From NCBI GenBank assembly GCA_964639175.1, contig CAZXCE010000090.1, positions 1 to 18,571 of the forward strand: a stretch of DNA of 18,571 nucleotides, in the 5' to 3' direction. The DNA comes from JACQXX01 sp964639175. Its GTDB lineage: Bacteria; Acidobacteriota; Blastocatellia; Chloracidobacteriales; Chloracidobacteriaceae. Position numbers and translations under genes: made by a program. Positions 1 through 6,993 of this stretch are shown piece by piece. Within the stretch, counting starts at the first letter, position 1; every line of letters begins with the position of its first letter. The notes under the pieces are model-generated. The model was not told the DNA's origin, did not search any database, and saw nothing but the letters and a program-made list of their open reading frames with translations.

Positions 1-50
1 CGGAACCCGGAACCCGGAACCCGGAACCCGGAACCCGGAACCCGGAACCC
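1..50 (-). repeat. GGGTTCC heptamer array abutting the ftsW stop codon
   Basis: Seven perfect tandem copies of a 7-bp unit (GGGTTCC on the minus strand) are visible, and the array continues past the window edge. The final G of the ftsW stop codon TAG is the first G of the array, so the repeat starts inside the stop codon and would form the beginning of the 3' untranslated RNA. The G3N4 periodicity fits the consensus for intramolecular G-quadruplexes; folding is an inference. Confidence 0.95.
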
Positions 51-1192
51 TAACTCTGTTTCCCCTGCTGTGACACACTCAGAATCAGGCCCACTGCCAG
101 CAGGCTCATCATCATTGAGGTACCACCATAACTGATAAATGGAAGGGGGATGCCTTTATTGGGCACCAACCCTAAAACCACGCTCATATTGAAAAAAGCC
201 TGGGCGACCAGCATCACGGTTAATCCGATGGCCAGCAGACTGCCAAAAGAGTCGGTTGCCAGCCGGGCAGCCCGAAATCCACGCCAGGCAAAAATGGCAA
301 ACAACACAATCACCGTCACTGCACCAATCAAGCCGAGTTCTTCGCCAATGACCGCAAAAATAAAATCAGTATGTGCCTCAGGCAGGTAAAAAAGCTTTTG
401 TTTTCCTTGAGAGAGTCCCAGTCCACCGGTGCCTCCGCTGCCAATGGCAATCAGCGATTGAACTACCTGAAATCCTTCGGCTCGGGCATATTTCCACGGA
501 TCCCAGTAGGCCCGGAGCCGTGCCAGTCGGTAGGGTGCCCGATAGAGTTCAAAGGCCACAATCGGCATGGCGGCGATAGCCCCCATGAGTGGGTACCGCA
601 GGGGCACCCCGGCCACAAAAACCATCACGGCTGTGACCACTGCCATGATGAACGTCGTGCCCAAATCCTGTCCGCCTAACACCAGACCCATCAGGATGGC
701 TGAAATCAGGCTACAGGGAATAAAGGTGAGCCAGAGATTTTGGCGTTCTTCGTCATTTCGACGGCCAAGTAGATATGCCAGAAAAATAATGAGGGCAATT
801 TTGGCAAATTCCGAGGGTTGGAACGATAATCCAGCAAATCTGATAAATCGTTGCGTGCCACGAGTTTGTGGTAAAAAGAGCACGATGATCAGCAACAGTG
901 CCGAAAAACTCAGCAGTCCATACACCACCACTGGATGATTTAAGCGGGTATAGCCCAACCAAAAGACGCCAAATAACAACCCCAATCCAATGACCACGGC
1001 AAATCCCTGTCGCAACAGAAAATAAAACTGGTTGTGAAAATTGGTTTGGGCAAGGACGGCTGAGGCGCTATAGACCATCACGGCGCCAAACATCACCAGT
1101 CCCAGGGCAATCGCCGCCATCCAGCGATCACCAATGCTGGCGCTGACAAGTCGGGTCCCCTGGCTGGCAAGTTTGAGTGCTTGTGATTTCAT
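50..1192 (-). CDS. ftsW: FtsW, SEDS-family peptidoglycan glycosyltransferase of the divisome
   Basis: A 380-residue polytopic membrane protein of the SEDS family (FtsW/RodA/SpoVE), which polymerises lipid II glycan strands together with a class B PBP. The sequence shows about ten hydrophobic segments, the loop PEAHTDFIFAVIGEELG with Asp276 at the position of the catalytic aspartate, and the C-terminal block PLPFISYGGTSMMMSLLAVG near residues 349-368. It is called FtsW rather than RodA because of its place in the dcw cluster after murD and the presence of ftsI in the same operon. The ATG start gives the normal SEDS length. No Shine-Dalgarno sequence precedes it: the upstream DNA is a decayed GAATGAA repeat. 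The stop codon overlaps the heptamer array. A gap of 95 bp separates it from murD. Confidence 0.95.
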   Translation of the reverse strand: MKSQALKLASQGTRLVSASIGDRWMAAIALGLVMFGAVMVYSASAVLAQTNFHNQFYFLLRQGFAVVIGLGLLFGVFWLGYTRLNHPVVVYGLLSFSALLLIIVLFLPQTRGTQRFIRFAGLSFQPSEFAKIALIIFLAYLLGRRNDEERQNLWLTFIPCSLISAILMGLVLGGQDLGTTFIMAVVTAVMVFVAGVPLRYPLMGAIAAMPIVAFELYRAPYRLARLRAYWDPWKYARAEGFQVVQSLIAIGSGGTGGLGLSQGKQKLFYLPEAHTDFIFAVIGEELGLIGAVTVIVLFAIFAWRGFRAARLATDSFGSLLAIGLTVMLVAQAFFNMSVVLGLVPNKGIPLPFISYGGTSMMMSLLAVGLILSVSQQGKQS

Positions 1193-1196
1193 AAAA

Positions 1197-1217
1197 GAAT
1201 GAAGAATGAGGAATAAA
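1197..1217 (+). repeat. Degenerate heptamer tract in the murD-ftsW gap
   Basis: Three consecutive 7-bp units, GAATGAA, GAATGAG and GAATAAA, look like decayed members of the GGGATGA family found intact at 13026 and 18533. They start five bases from the ftsW ATG and occupy the position where its ribosome binding site should be. The rest of the 95-bp gap is AT-rich and shows no hairpin or promoter I would defend. Confidence 0.5.
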
Positions 1218-1287
1218 AATGATCTAAGTTCTTGTAAATCAACAGAATAGCTTGTTTTGTTGCTTTTTCTTACTCTTTGGAATGCTG

Positions 1288-2697
1288 TTAACCGTGCGAA
1301 AGTTCAAGTTGTTGCTGTTCAAAGTGTTCTTTGAGTCGAAATGTTTCAGCTTTAAATACCTGACCCCGATGCTCAAAATTGTCGAACATGTCAAAACTGG
1401 CGCAGGCTGGGGCAAGCAGGATGATCTCGCCGGGAGCAGCCTGGCGGAAGCCAGTTTCAACCGCGTCTTTCATTGAATCGCATCGGGTCAACAAAATATC
1501 GTCGTCCAGTTTGGCTTCAAGGGCCGCCGCAATCCGTTCGGTTGCCGCACCAATCAAGATCACGCCCCTGGCACGTTCGTTGAGAAGCGGCACCAGGGGG
1601 GAATAATTACTGCCTTTGTCTTTGCCGCCCAAAATCACAAACAGGTTTCCCGGAAAGGCTTCGATAGCTTTGATGGTGGCATCCACATTGGTCGCTTTCG
1701 AATCGTTAAAGAATTGAATTTGATTGACTTCCGTAACCCATTCCAGCCGGTGTTCGACCCCGTGAAAAGTGCGGATTGATTCGCGAATTTGATCTGGGGA
1801 TGCCCCGCAGGCCAGCGCGGCACAGACGGCAGCGAGAACATTTTCCACATTGTGATCACCGCGAATGTAAATATCGCTCCGATTCAAAATCACCCGCTCG
1901 TGGCCATTGGCGCGTGAAATCAACTCCTGACCGCGTGCAAACACGCCGTGTTCAAGTTCTCTGGTTCTGGAAAAGAGCACAAACGATGCCTGATTGACAG
2001 CCAGGTGTTCCAGTGCCAGCGGCGTGGATGGATCATCCGCATTGAGGACCGCCAGCGTGTCTGGTCCCTGATTGCGAAACATCTGAAGTTTGGCATCCCG
2101 ATAGGCTTCAAATGATGGATAGCGATCCAGGTGATCTGGTGTAACATTCAGCAACAAAGCAACTTGTGGGCGAAACGTGTTGATCGTCTCAAGCTGGAAG
2201 CTGCTCGTTTCGAGGACTGTAAACCCATCTTCGCGTGACTGTGCCACCAGCCCAATGGCTGCTGTTCCGATATTGCCTCCGACCTGAACCAGCAAACCGG
2301 CATCGGCCAGGATTTTCCCAATCAACGTTGTGGTTGTGGTTTTCCCGTTCGATCCAGTAATCGCCACAATCCGGCCTTTCAAATAGCGCGCTGCCAGTTC
2401 GATTTCCCCAATGATTGGTACACCAGCAGCCGCAGCTTTTTGCAAAGGAGCAATCGTGAGTGGCACGCCGGGACTGATGACGATTTCGTCGGCGGTCACA
2501 AAAAGATGGTCGGTATGGCCACCCAGATCCAGACCAACTCCAATGGCCCGCATCCGTTCGGTTTCAGCCAGGAGGGTACTTTCCGGACGTTGATCGGTCA
2601 CCGTGACATGTGCCCCGCGTGCCGCCAGAAACTCAGCGGCAGCCAGGCCACTTCGGGCAGCACCAACAATCAGAATGTTTTTTCCAGTCACGTTCAT
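1288..2697 (-). CDS. murD: MurD, UDP-N-acetylmuramoyl-L-alanine:D-glutamate ligase
   Basis: Cytoplasmic Mur ligase that adds D-glutamate to UDP-MurNAc-L-Ala using ATP. With the ATG chosen here it has 469 residues and begins MNVTGKNILIVGAARSG, the Rossmann-like UDP-binding N-terminal domain. The ATP-binding P-loop AITGSNGKTT lies at about residues 112-121, followed by the Mur ligase central domain (NVTPDHLDRY) and the C-terminal domain with FNDSKATN and GGKDKG. The frame stays open for 51 codons upstream, into the mraY 3' end, but that extension has no family similarity and would bury the conserved start, so 2697 is preferred. No Shine-Dalgarno is visible: the upstream sequence is TTCATTCATTCTTT, nearly the same as before ftsW. 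Confidence 0.95.
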   Translation of the reverse strand: MNVTGKNILIVGAARSGLAAAEFLAARGAHVTVTDQRPESTLLAETERMRAIGVGLDLGGHTDHLFVTADEIVISPGVPLTIAPLQKAAAAGVPIIGEIELAARYLKGRIVAITGSNGKTTTTTLIGKILADAGLLVQVGGNIGTAAIGLVAQSREDGFTVLETSSFQLETINTFRPQVALLLNVTPDHLDRYPSFEAYRDAKLQMFRNQGPDTLAVLNADDPSTPLALEHLAVNQASFVLFSRTRELEHGVFARGQELISRANGHERVILNRSDIYIRGDHNVENVLAAVCAALACGASPDQIRESIRTFHGVEHRLEWVTEVNQIQFFNDSKATNVDATIKAIEAFPGNLFVILGGKDKGSNYSPLVPLLNERARGVILIGAATERIAAALEAKLDDDILLTRCDSMKDAVETGFRQAAPGEIILLAPACASFDMFDNFEHRGQVFKAETFRLKEHFEQQQLELSHG

Positions 2698-2762
2698 AAA
2701 GAATGAATGAAGGGCGAGGTCGTGAGGTAGCCAGGAGTCAATCCCTCTCGCTCCGTCGCTTG

Positions 2763-3875
2763 TTACCGTAATTTCAACGTTGCCAAACCAAGCAAAACAA
2801 ATAAGAACTGTAAAATTAAGAAACGAAAGACGATTTTTGATTCTTTCCAACCAAGTAATTCAAAATGATGATGAATGGGCGACATTTTGAAGATGCGTTT
2901 TCCAATTCCGGTTTGAGGATCTTTGGTCATCTTGTAATAGGTTGTTTGCATAATGACCGACAAAGCTTCAATGACAAAAATCCCGCCAATGACGACCAGC
3001 AGCAGCTCTTGTTTGATCAAAATGGCGATACAGCCAATGGCTCCGCCAATTGCCAGACTGCCGACATCACCCATAAAGACTTCGGCTGGTGGTGCGTTAA
3101 ACCACAAAAATCCAAGGCTGGCACCAGCCAGAGCAGCACAAAAAACGGTGACTTCCCAGGCTTCCGGGTTGGCTGTCAGTCCAAGGTACTTTGCCGCATC
3201 CGTATACCCGGTGACAAAGGTCAGGCCAGCCAGGGCCGAAGCCACCACAAAGGTGGTGCTAATGGCCAGTCCATCAAGTCCGTCGGTCAGGTTCACCGCG
3301 TTGGAGCTGCCCGTCATCACGATAATCATAAAGGCCAGGTACAGCACCCAGCCGAGTTCCGGGCGAAAATCCTTAAAAAATGGCACGCTGAGCTGGGTTG
3401 AGTAATGCGCCCCAAAGAGCAGCACCAGTCCAATAATGATTTCAGACCCAAACTGACCGATCAGTTTATAGCGTCCCTGAAGCCCCATGTTGTGCTTCTT
3501 TTTAATTTTCAAAAAGTCATCCACAAAGCCAATTGCCCCGTGGGAAAGCAGTGCAAACAGCACCACCCAGACATACAGATTGCTGAGATTGGCCCAGAGC
3601 AGTGTGGCGCTTGCCACCGCCGTAATGATCAGAATGCCACCCATCGTCGGCGTTCCGCGCTTGATGCGGTGAGTGGTCATGCCTTCTTCACGGATTTCCT
3701 GTCCAAATTTTAAGATGCGCAGCTTTTCGATCATCAATGGGCCAAATGCGAGACTGATGATCAGTGCCGTGATTGCTGCGAGTGCAGCCCGGAACGAAAC
3801 TTCGCCAAACACGCGAAGCGCGCCAAAGCTGGGATGAAGTTCTCGTAAAACGTGGTAGAGCAGGTAATAGAGCAC
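2763..3875 (-). CDS. mraY: MraY, phospho-N-acetylmuramoyl-pentapeptide transferase
   Basis: Integral membrane enzyme that transfers phospho-MurNAc-pentapeptide to undecaprenyl phosphate, forming lipid I. At 370 residues it is the usual length, with about ten hydrophobic segments. Signatures visible in order are RGTPTMGG (73-80), GFVDDFLK with the Asp119-Asp120 pair, NAVNLTDGLDGLA with Asp198 and Asp201, MGDVGS with Asp270, and PIHHHFE (333-339). The start is a GTG (MLYYLLYH...). The frame upstream has no ATG before a TGA, and the N-terminus matches family practice. Its own Shine-Dalgarno is weak (AAGG, 11 nt away), but a very strong one lies 50 nt further upstream in front of an 11-codon frame, which suggests coupled translation. 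It follows murF by 81 bp. Confidence 0.96.
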   Translation of the reverse strand: MLYYLLYHVLRELHPSFGALRVFGEVSFRAALAAITALIISLAFGPLMIEKLRILKFGQEIREEGMTTHRIKRGTPTMGGILIITAVASATLLWANLSNLYVWVVLFALLSHGAIGFVDDFLKIKKKHNMGLQGRYKLIGQFGSEIIIGLVLLFGAHYSTQLSVPFFKDFRPELGWVLYLAFMIIVMTGSSNAVNLTDGLDGLAISTTFVVASALAGLTFVTGYTDAAKYLGLTANPEAWEVTVFCAALAGASLGFLWFNAPPAEVFMGDVGSLAIGGAIGCIAILIKQELLLVVIGGIFVIEALSVIMQTTYYKMTKDPQTGIGKRIFKMSPIHHHFELLGWKESKIVFRFLILQFLFVLLGLATLKLR

Positions 3876-3889
3876 AAAAAAACCAGCCT

Positions 3890-3925
3890 TTAGCGTTTCG
3901 AATATCTGGAATCAAGCAGCATCAT
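3890..3925 (-). CDS. Possible 11-residue leader peptide upstream of mraY
   Basis: A minimal reading frame, MMLLDSRYSKR then TAA, begins 9 nt after the sequence GAGGAGG (minus strand, 3941-3935), the strongest Shine-Dalgarno I found in the window. Its stop lies 14 nt before the mraY GTG, close enough for a terminating ribosome to restart. It is in a different frame from mraY and is not an extension of it. It may be a translational leader or coupling device, or a remnant of an old mraY start separated by an indel. There is no independent evidence that the peptide is made. Confidence 0.4.
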   Translation of the reverse strand: MMLLDSRYSKR

Positions 3926-3956
3926 GTTGGTAAACCTCCTCAGTCCGATCCCTGTT

Positions 3957-5420
3957 TTATTGGTACAACCCGGTTTGAGCGGGTGTCGTCGGACAAACTG
4001 AAAAGCGGTGTTTGAGCGTTTCAATGACCAGTTCCGTTCGAACGCCACGAGATCCTTTGACCAGCACCACATCTCCAGGACGGACGGCTTGCGCCAGCCA
4101 TTCACCGGCCTGGGTGGCGTCAGGTGCAAAATACGTTTGAGAATGGGGCAACCCGGCGGTGTATGCCCCGGTCAGAAAATGTTCTGCCAGTCCACGAACC
4201 CCAACCAGAAGTCCAACTCTGTGTTCTGCCGCAAATTTGCCGCACTCCGCATGCATTTGGGCGCCGTCTGGTCCAAGTTCCAGCATTTCCCCGGCGACCA
4301 GCACGGTGCGGCGGGCATCGGGTACGGCAGCCAGCAGCTTGATCATTCCCTGGAGTGCCTGCGGGTTGGAGTTGTAGGAGTCATCCACGACCGTAAAGCC
4401 AGCTTCAAAATGGAGAACTTCGCCTCGATGCGGGGCCGGTTTTCCTTGTTCAAGCGCTGCGGCAATACTGTCCAGATAGCCTCCGCATTCCACTGCCACT
4501 GCCGCCGCCGCCAGTGCATTGTGGACAAAATGTTCGCCCGGCAACGGCAGATGAACCGGAATCGTGCCTTTCGGAGTGACCAGCGTAAAATCTGTTCCAA
4601 GCAATCCGTGCGGGGTGACATCAATGGCACGGACATGGGCGTCTTCTCCACGACCAAAAAACACGACTTTGCCATTTTTGGTCCGTGCAATTTCGGCCAT
4701 CTGGCGAACCCGAGGATCATCAACATTGAGAATCGCCGTTCCGCCTTCGATCATCCCGTGAACAATTTCAGCTTTGGCCGCCGCAATTCCATCAATGCTG
4801 TCAAAGTTTTCCAGATGCACCGGTGCCACGTTGAGCACCACACTGATATGAGGCGGGGCAATCTGGGTTAATTGGGTGATTTCGCCAGGAAAGCTCATGC
4901 CCATCTCAAAGACAGCAAAGTCGAAATCATCCATTTTGTGGTGATTTGAAATCATCTTGAGTGCGGTCAGTGGGAGGCCAAACGTGTTGTTGAGATTTCC
5001 CACCGACGCGTGAACCCGCCCACAGGTTGAAACCGTGCGGGCGGTGAGTTCTTTGGCCGTGGTTTTCCCGGCGCTCCCCGTGATGCCGATAACCGGGCGT
5101 CCCCATCCAATCAACAGGTGGTGGGCCAGTTGTTGGAGCGCCAGCAGGGTGTCATCCACCAGCACACACTGCTGGCGCTCGGTTTCGGTGAGTTCCTCAA
5201 GTTCCGTTGAAATGACAGCCGCACCAGCACCGCGTTCAAACGCCGTTTTTACAAAGGAGTGGCCATCGAAAACCGCGCCTTTGATCGCAAAGAAAAGCTC
5301 TCCGGGTTGAATGGTTCTTGAATCAATAGCAAACCCAACTGGTTCAAAAACTGCCAGGTCTGCCGGGAGGGTCGCTGTGTTTTTAGCACCTGCCAGGTGG
5401 CCAATTTCAAGAATGAACAC
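3957..5420 (-). CDS. murF: MurF, UDP-MurNAc-tripeptide:D-alanyl-D-alanine ligase
   Basis: Cytoplasmic Mur ligase that adds D-Ala-D-Ala to the UDP-MurNAc tripeptide, giving the pentapeptide used by MraY. The frame is open back to 5528, deep inside murE, but the GTG at 5420 is preferred. It follows AGGAGG at a good distance (CCAGGAGGCTGCCT then GTG) and gives a 487-residue protein starting MFILEIGHLAG, close to the family length. The N-terminal substrate-binding domain shows FAIDSRTIQPGELFFAIKG (30-48), and the P-loop GITGSAGKTT is at about 112-121. A central MurF-type segment VFEMGMSFPGEI and a C-terminal VDDSYNSNPQ follow. The start overlaps the murE end by 14 nt, indicating coupled translation. 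Confidence 0.95.
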   Translation of the reverse strand: MFILEIGHLAGAKNTATLPADLAVFEPVGFAIDSRTIQPGELFFAIKGAVFDGHSFVKTAFERGAGAAVISTELEELTETERQQCVLVDDTLLALQQLAHHLLIGWGRPVIGITGSAGKTTAKELTARTVSTCGRVHASVGNLNNTFGLPLTALKMISNHHKMDDFDFAVFEMGMSFPGEITQLTQIAPPHISVVLNVAPVHLENFDSIDGIAAAKAEIVHGMIEGGTAILNVDDPRVRQMAEIARTKNGKVVFFGRGEDAHVRAIDVTPHGLLGTDFTLVTPKGTIPVHLPLPGEHFVHNALAAAAVAVECGGYLDSIAAALEQGKPAPHRGEVLHFEAGFTVVDDSYNSNPQALQGMIKLLAAVPDARRTVLVAGEMLELGPDGAQMHAECGKFAAEHRVGLLVGVRGLAEHFLTGAYTAGLPHSQTYFAPDATQAGEWLAQAVRPGDVVLVKGSRGVRTELVIETLKHRFSVCPTTPAQTGLYQ

Positions 5421-6936
5421 AGGCAGCCTCCTGGTGGGGTGGTTCGAGCAGATTTCGCAATACCTGCCGGGCTTCCTCCCGGTCATCAAAGTGAATCGTC
5501 TGATCTGCCAGAATCTGATAGGGTTCATGCCCTTTACCAGCTAACACCACAATGTCACCTGGTTGAGCCTGATGAATGGCAAAAGAGATTGCCTGGCGGC
5601 GGTCAGTGATGCGGTGAAACGGCTTGCCCACTTTTCGTAAGCCAATCTCGGCGTCATCGAGGATCTGTTCCGGAGACTCAGAGCGCGGGTTGTCAGAGGT
5701 GGCCACCAGAATGTCGCTGTTTTGGGCCGCCGCCTCAGCCATCAGCGGACGTTTGGTACGATCCCGATCACCTCCGCAGCCAAAGAGCGTAATGACCCGC
5801 CCACCTGTCTGGGTTACCAGTTCACGTGCCGCTCCGAGTGCATTGTGGATTGCATCCGGGGTATGCGCATAATCCACCACCACGGCAAACCCCAGTCTCC
5901 CGTCATCAACCCGCTCAAATCGTCCCGGCACCTGGGCTTGTGAAATTCCTTTCACAATATGTTCGACTGGAATTGAACAGGCCGTAGCGGTTGCGATTGA
6001 CGCCAAAATATTGTAGGCGTGTGGTTTACCAACCATTGGCGATTGAATTTCCAGCGTGCCATACGGCCAGTGGACCGTGAGCGATAGCCCGGAGAGGCTG
6101 GTGTGAACACGATCAATCCAGACCTCCATCTGTCGAGTGTCCTGATCACCTGAGCGAATTCCATAGCTGATCTTTCGGGTCTGGTCAGGAAGCTCCCGAT
6201 AGAGTTGTTCGCCATACGGGTCATCCCGATTGAGCACAACCGCTGGTGGAATCGGGCACAGGCGTCCGTCAAAGAGGCGGCGCTTGACATCAAAGTACGC
6301 CTCCATTGTTTTGTGGTAATCAAGGTGGTCCTGGGTCAGATTTGAAAACACAGCCACCGCAAAGTTGAGCGCGGCTGCCCGGTGCAGATCAATCGCATGC
6401 GATGAGACTTCCATGACGGCATACTGGCACCCGGCATCAACGGCTCGACGCAGAAAAGATTGAATTTCAGAGGCTTCCGGCGTGGTGTGATGCGCTGGCT
6501 CCGTGTGATTTCCAATCCGGTATTCAACCGTGCCCATCATGGCAGACAGGCCGAATGCCGACTGGAAAATCGCATTCAACAAATAGGCCGTTGTGGTTTT
6601 GCCGTTGGTTCCGGTGATTCCAACCAGATTGAGGCTGCGGCTTGGATATCCATAGATGGCCGCGGCAGCCTGGGCAATTGCCAGTCGTGCGTTTGGTACC
6701 TGAATCCAGGTGTGAGTAAACTCAGCGGGGCAGGGACGTTCGGAGATAACGCCGATTGCTCCCTGATTCAGGGCTTGAGGGATAAATTGATGGCCGTCTG
6801 ACCGGGCGCCCTGGATGGCCACAAACAGGCTATTGGGTTGACAGGCGGCAGCGTGGTGGTGAATGGCACAGGCATCACCGGCGGGGCCGCTGAACTGCCC
6901 TCCGATACACTGTGCAATGTCATAAACCTGTGCCAT
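5407..6936 (-). CDS. murE: MurE, UDP-MurNAc-L-Ala-D-Glu:meso-2,6-diaminopimelate ligase
   Basis: A 509-residue cytoplasmic Mur ligase that adds the third amino acid of the stem peptide. Visible are the P-loop GITGTNGKTTT (106-116), EVSSHA (176-181), the likely carbamylated lysine Lys218 in YFDVKRRLF, VVDYAHTPD (353-361), FGCGGDRDRTKRP, and DNPRSE at 415-420. In this family DNPR marks recognition of meso-diaminopimelate, while lysine-adding enzymes have a different motif here, so a meso-DAP wall is predicted. The ATG at 6936 follows AGGACAAGGGCT. The gene lies 57 bp after ftsI and overlaps murF at its end. The Shine-Dalgarno for murF is inside its last codons. Confidence 0.96.
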   Translation of the reverse strand: MAQVYDIAQCIGGQFSGPAGDACAIHHHAAACQPNSLFVAIQGARSDGHQFIPQALNQGAIGVISERPCPAEFTHTWIQVPNARLAIAQAAAAIYGYPSRSLNLVGITGTNGKTTTAYLLNAIFQSAFGLSAMMGTVEYRIGNHTEPAHHTTPEASEIQSFLRRAVDAGCQYAVMEVSSHAIDLHRAAALNFAVAVFSNLTQDHLDYHKTMEAYFDVKRRLFDGRLCPIPPAVVLNRDDPYGEQLYRELPDQTRKISYGIRSGDQDTRQMEVWIDRVHTSLSGLSLTVHWPYGTLEIQSPMVGKPHAYNILASIATATACSIPVEHIVKGISQAQVPGRFERVDDGRLGFAVVVDYAHTPDAIHNALGAARELVTQTGGRVITLFGCGGDRDRTKRPLMAEAAAQNSDILVATSDNPRSESPEQILDDAEIGLRKVGKPFHRITDRRQAISFAIHQAQPGDIVVLAGKGHEPYQILADQTIHFDDREEARQVLRNLLEPPHQEAACVHS

Positions 6937-6972
6937 AGCCCTTGTCCTGTAAAAAATGTCGTGCCCGTATCG

Positions 6973-6990
6973 CCAGCCTGGTTGGGCTGG
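6973..6990. other. Short hairpin between ftsI and murE
   Basis: CCAGCC and GGCTGG form perfect 6-bp arms around a 6-nt loop in the 57-bp ftsI-murE gap. On the minus-strand transcript a run of six T follows about 20 nt later, not directly, so this is a weak candidate for an attenuator or RNA-processing hairpin and not a standard terminator. Confidence 0.35.
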
Positions 6991-6993
6991 TGC

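Noticed and set aside
1..50. CRISPR-like array
   Set aside because: The units are contiguous 7-mers without spacers, so this is a short tandem repeat and not a CRISPR array.
2698..2850. A 51-codon upstream extension of murD overlapping the 3' end of mraY
   Set aside because: The extra residues show no Mur ligase similarity, and the ATG at 2697 places the conserved N-terminal fold exactly at the protein start.
2865..3401. Long plus-strand open frames opposite mraY, murF, murE and sthA (up to 287 codons)
   Set aside because: They are antisense shadows of strongly conserved genes, with low-complexity composition and no ribosome sites or recognisable domains.
5421..5528. A 36-codon upstream extension of murF inside murE
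   Set aside because: The GTG at 5420 has an AGGAGG at good distance and gives a normal-length protein. The extension is simply open frame within the murE 3' coding sequence.
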